In this document: piece by piece, positions 14,550 to 17,329 of the stretch
Numbering within the stretch: the stretch's first letter is position 1
Layout: each line of letters starts with the position of its first letter
NCBI GenBank assembly: GCA_037969175.1
Contig: JBBKWX010000040.1
Location: 1-17,329, forward strand
Origin: JBBKWX01 sp037969175
GTDB lineage: Bacteria > Bacteroidota > Bacteroidia > AKYH767-A > JBBKVM01
DNA length: 17,329 bases
Direction of reading: 5' to 3'
Made by a program: the position numbers and the translations under genes
Notes under the pieces: generated by a model
Database searches by the model: none
What the model saw: the letters and a program-made list of their open reading frames with translations, nothing else
What the model was told of the DNA's origin: nothing

Positions 14550-16488
14550 ATCTCGAATTTTTTATTAGATGAAATGTGAGATTCTGTTCGCTGTTCAACA
14601 ATTGCAAATAATAAAATCCGTTGGGTAACTGATTTGATTTTTCCCCAATATTAATTTTGTTTTGCCCTTGATTTAGAACCAGCTCATTTTCCAATACGAT
14701 CCGTCCTTCTGAAGAAATTAAACGCATAGAAATTTTATTAAACTCTTCCGACTCAATATTCAGCATTGTATTCTGATCAAAGAATGAGTTACTCAATGTT
14801 GCGATAACCATTTCCGCTTTATACGGTACTACGATCGTTCCTAAAATTTTCGATGTGCCATCATAATCTGTCTGTGACAATCGATAATAATAATTTCCGG
14901 TTAGTCCTTCAAAGCTTGTGTCAATAAATTGATATGAAGCTCCAATACTTGTAGTTCCTGACCCTTTAACTTTTCCAATTTCAATAAATTCATTATTAAA
15001 ATTATCTATCCTTTCAATTTTGAAAAAATCATTATTTGTTTCTGATCCCGTTTTCCAATTTAATTGAATCGAATTATTTTTTGGTTCTCCATTAAAAGAA
15101 AGCAGGTCAACAGGCAATACAGTATTAACAGGGATCTTGACCTCTTGAATACTTCTCCGGCCACAAGCATCCGTAACAATTATACTAAAATCACATGTTG
15201 GAGGGCGTTGATCAAAAGGCAATGTAAAGTTTGTAGCTGCAGTTGAATCACTGCTAAAAGTACCTGTACATGTTGCAGCCCACACATATGTATAAGGAGG
15301 CACTCCACCTGTGACAGTAACATCCATCGGATGTGAAGTCCCCGGTTGTAGAATTGTTGGGAAATTAGCTACGATTTTCAATTTAGCTTTTACTCCAACA
15401 AGCAATGCAAAATTAAAGAATGCGCGTTGAGCTGCTACAGAATTATCAAGTGCTCCACCCACATGACTATGCCCGGCTTCATACATTACAAGACCGTTAC
15501 TTGCATTTCCATATGCCGGGCCATAAGCAACTTTTACACCTTCTTTGGGACTCACTCCATCCATAGTTGTAAGTGTTCTTTTTGTAGTGGCAAGCCATTG
15601 TCCTGTTGTTTGTGGAACATACCATCTCTCTGAACCATTCTCTGTTGCACCATGCAGGTTTCCGATAAATTGCATCACGGGATCGGCAGCATAAGTGGCA
15701 GGATATGAATAAGGCGATGTAGGAAATTTTGCATGCACTTGAGTGATCGGACCACAACCACCGTTCCCGTAACATTGAAGACCGTTAGTTGTTAAATAAT
15801 TTAGTTGCTGAAAAGGCGGGTTTGGATTATTACTTCCTTCAAGCACACTCGCAGCATGGCATGCTGCCCAAATACTTCCTCTCTGAGTTACTACAAAATC
15901 ATATAGATTACTATGGATCGGCCATGTTGGGTCGGCGTGCGGCAAAGCATACAAGTCATAGCATATAGTTAGATCTGCAGGTGTACCTACTACATATGAA
16001 CTGCTAGGAATACCGGCATTGGCATAATAAGGTTCAACTATAATATTGTTTTGATTGTCAATCACCGTCAATGGGAATAATGTTATGGTTTCAAAAACCG
16101 GTACCACTATTGGAGATGTAGTATATACGCCTATGATGCCTTGTGCGATCCAGGTGCTTATCACTGCAGCTATAGTAGGAGTAATATAATTTGCAGGAAC
16201 AATGAATGGACCACCCGAATAGTTCGTTGAGTTGTATGTAAAATCTACACCATTTCGAACTTTTGATGGATTGATCACCCATTTTACCGGGATACCATAA
16301 TTTCGAGTAAGATCATTGACCATTCCATAGGGTTTCAATGCATTAGCATAGGTTACCGGGAGAACTCCCATGTTCACGATAAATGAACCTGCAGGAATTG
16401 TTTCGTTTGCTGCCTTCACTTTTAAATTGAAAGTAAAACTCAATAAAACGAACAGCAGCAGAGCTTGCCTTTTGATTGTTGGGCTCAT
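14548..16488 (-). CDS. secreted T9SS substrate with uncharacterised N-terminal domain
   Basis: 646 residues from ATG 16488; a TTG at 16533 would add 15 residues but spoil the signal peptide, which runs to about 27 (KRQALLLFVLLSFTFNLKVKA). Residues 30-370 form one large domain I do not recognise. It contains GSIWAACHAASVLEG (204-218, Cys210-His211), a Cys-rich CYGNGGCG (239-246) and GLVMYEAGHSHVGGA (332-346), with AAQRAFFNFALLVG (352-365) as a closing helix. The order strand-Cys-helix then GH-x-H near the end recalls glutamine-amidotransferase-like folds, but this is a guess. A PKD/Ig-like domain (about 370-455, GGVPPYTYVW) and an Fn3-like LPVDLLSFNG module (458-555) follow. The C-terminus (about 560-646), with RLISSEGRIV and LPNGFYYLQL, is a type A T9SS sorting domain. 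It would be exported across the outer membrane and surface-attached or released. Monocistronic. Confidence 0.88.
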   Translation of the reverse strand: MSPTIKRQALLLFVLLSFTFNLKVKAANETIPAGSFIVNMGVLPVTYANALKPYGMVNDLTRNYGIPVKWVINPSKVRNGVDFTYNSTNYSGGPFIVPANYITPTIAAVISTWIAQGIIGVYTTSPIVVPVFETITLFPLTVIDNQNNIIVEPYYANAGIPSSSYVVGTPADLTICYDLYALPHADPTWPIHSNLYDFVVTQRGSIWAACHAASVLEGSNNPNPPFQQLNYLTTNGLQCYGNGGCGPITQVHAKFPTSPYSYPATYAADPVMQFIGNLHGATENGSERWYVPQTTGQWLATTKRTLTTMDGVSPKEGVKVAYGPAYGNASNGLVMYEAGHSHVGGALDNSVAAQRAFFNFALLVGVKAKLKIVANFPTILQPGTSHPMDVTVTGGVPPYTYVWAATCTGTFSSDSTAATNFTLPFDQRPPTCDFSIIVTDACGRRSIQEVKIPVNTVLPVDLLSFNGEPKNNSIQLNWKTGSETNNDFFKIERIDNFNNEFIEIGKVKGSGTTSIGASYQFIDTSFEGLTGNYYYRLSQTDYDGTSKILGTIVVPYKAEMVIATLSNSFFDQNTMLNIESEEFNKISMRLISSEGRIVLENELVLNQGQNKINIGEKSNQLPNGFYYLQLLNSEQNLTFHLIKNSR

Positions 16489-16848
16489 GTTAAATATTTT
16501 AATTGTGGTTGATAATGAAGATTTTAACGGCAATATACTCGCTGAGTTTTACCATTTCCGGAAAAAATCACTTTGATTATTACATGGATTTATGAAGTTC
16601 GTAGACAAAAACCATTTAACACATAATTTGTTATCTATCTGATTTATTGCGGATTACATTCATAAATTGATTTTACCACTTTTAGAATTCTGTCTAAATC
16701 TTACAAAAGGCACTCACCAAAAAATGTTATTTTAGAATCATTGTTGTCCGGAATTGGGTTTCTAATCCTGTCGGATTGCATCATAAGTACTTATCTACAA
16801 GGGGAATCTATGGTAATTTTACCACAAAGGTCTCAGTCCTTTATGTGC

Positions 16849-16920
16849 GCATACGCGTCAGGCTAACTTTATCAATTCTGTGCAATTTTGTAATCCTATG
16901 GCTTGTTATATAGCATTTTG
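16849..16920 (+). repeat. direct repeat copy 1
   Basis: Begins GCATACGCGTCAGGCTAAC. Aligned by eye to copy 2 at 17168-17240, about 55 of 73 columns agree, with 27 of the first 28 identical, a perfect ATGGCTTGT near the middle and one indel. Preceded by an imperfect dyad, CACAAAGG with CCTTtaTGTG (about 16822-16847). Confidence 0.8.
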
Positions 16921-17167
16921 ATTAAAGATCTTTTTCTCAAATTCTATGTTTTTTTTACCACTTAGAACACAAGTACACTTAGTTACACTAAGAAGTAAAT
17001 GCATATTCCACAGTTTTATTATTTCCTTTATTTTGTAGTAGATTTGTTCAAAATATAATGTCTACCTCCCGATTGCTATTGGGCTGGTGAACAAGGACAC
17101 ACAAAAAAAAATAACTTCAAATTAGAAGTGATATTCTTATAAAAATATCTTAGTGCCCCGAAGCTTT

Positions 17168-17240
17168 GCATACGCGTCAAGCTAACTTTATCAATCTCGT
17201 ACATATATTGCTAGCCCATGGCTTGTCATACAACACTTTG
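17168..17240 (+). repeat. direct repeat copy 2
   Basis: Begins GCATACGCGTCAAGCTAAC and lies 319 bp downstream of copy 1 in the same orientation. It is preceded by ATCTTAGTGCC where copy 1 has GTCTCAGTCC, so some similarity continues upstream of the core. Confidence 0.8.
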
Positions 17241-17329
17241 AATGTAGTTTTATCTTCTGTTTAACAAAAAATATTTAGGATAAGACCAACTGAAGGAACA
17301 TTTTGGTAAACTTGAATTTTCCTCATAAA

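Larger units (their letters stand above)
16489..17329. other. gene-free tract with degenerate repeats and small hairpins
   Basis: About 840 bp without a credible coding region on either strand. The part next to 16488 must hold the promoter of the T9SS gene, but I see no exact TAnnTTTG there; TATATTGC on the minus strand near 16536 is the nearest. Recurrent TTTTACCAY words occur at about 16545, 16671, 16816 and 16954. Two diverged copies of a ~73-bp repeat lie at 16849 and 17168. Small dyads: CTTAGT-tac-ACTAAG (16978-16992), CCCGAT-tgct-ATTGGG (17068-17083) and ACTTC-aaatta-GAAGT (17114-17129). There is no tRNA, rRNA, transposase remnant or CRISPR. It reads as decayed intergenic repeat material. 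Confidence 0.7.

Noticed and set aside
16489..16533. TTG-initiated extension of the T9SS protein
   Set aside because: ATG 16488 gives a standard signal peptide; the extension adds a polar 15-residue leader without support.
16978..16992. CTTAGT-tac-ACTAAG hairpin as a terminator
   Set aside because: Only 6 bp, AT-rich, no U-tract on the correct side and no gene upstream that would need it.
16841..17240. CRISPR array or integron attC sites in the gene-free tract
   Set aside because: Only two diverged copies 319 bp apart, no regular spacers, no cas or integrase gene and no attC core structure visible.

Overview
The window looks like a chromosomal piece of an AT-rich member of the Bacteroidota. 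Four things point there: a primary-type sigma factor of only 286 residues beginning MRQLKITK, a secreted protein with a C-terminal type IX secretion (T9SS) sorting domain, several exact TAnnTTTG promoter -7 boxes, and start codons without clear Shine-Dalgarno sequences. A family-level placement is not possible from the sequence alone.

Layout. Positions 1-726 (+) hold the 3' part of an alpha/beta-hydrolase-like gene. A small lipoprotein (729-1196, -) carries two near-identical 19-residue HGEPGH-C motifs. Then come a three-helix small membrane protein (1330-1569, +), a nitroreductase (1578-2141, -) and a large membrane-anchored patatin-like phospholipase (2264-4576, +). The nitroreductase and patatin genes diverge across a tandem 17-bp repeat. 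A leftward block follows: a DUF4382 lipoprotein (7441-8202), a FtnA-type ferritin (6896-7393) with its own terminator, and a CtpA-like S41 protease (5205-6815) coupled by a 4-bp overlap to a probable outer-membrane barrel protein (4582-5208). A secreted M28 metallopeptidase (8293-9783, +) diverges from the DUF4382 gene and meets the sigma factor gene (9780-10640, -) tail to tail, sharing TTAA. An SLC13-type permease with two TrkA-C domains (10782-12539, -) diverges from htpG (12694-14514, +), whose upstream region has a sigma-54-like promoter and a palindrome. A bidirectional terminator separates htpG from a secreted T9SS substrate (14548-16488, -). The last ~840 bp have no gene but hold diverged direct repeats.

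Function. Much of the window concerns the cell envelope and secretion: three signal-peptide proteins, two lipoproteins, two integral membrane enzymes or transporters and a small membrane protein. Iron storage, protein folding and a sigma factor are interspersed. Only the protease/barrel pair, and possibly the DUF4382/ferritin pair, look like operons. I see no defence system, CRISPR array, intact mobile element, tRNA or rRNA. The least explained items are the duplicated-motif lipoprotein, the N-terminal domain of the T9SS protein, the regulatory architecture upstream of htpG and the repeat-bearing gene-free tract.
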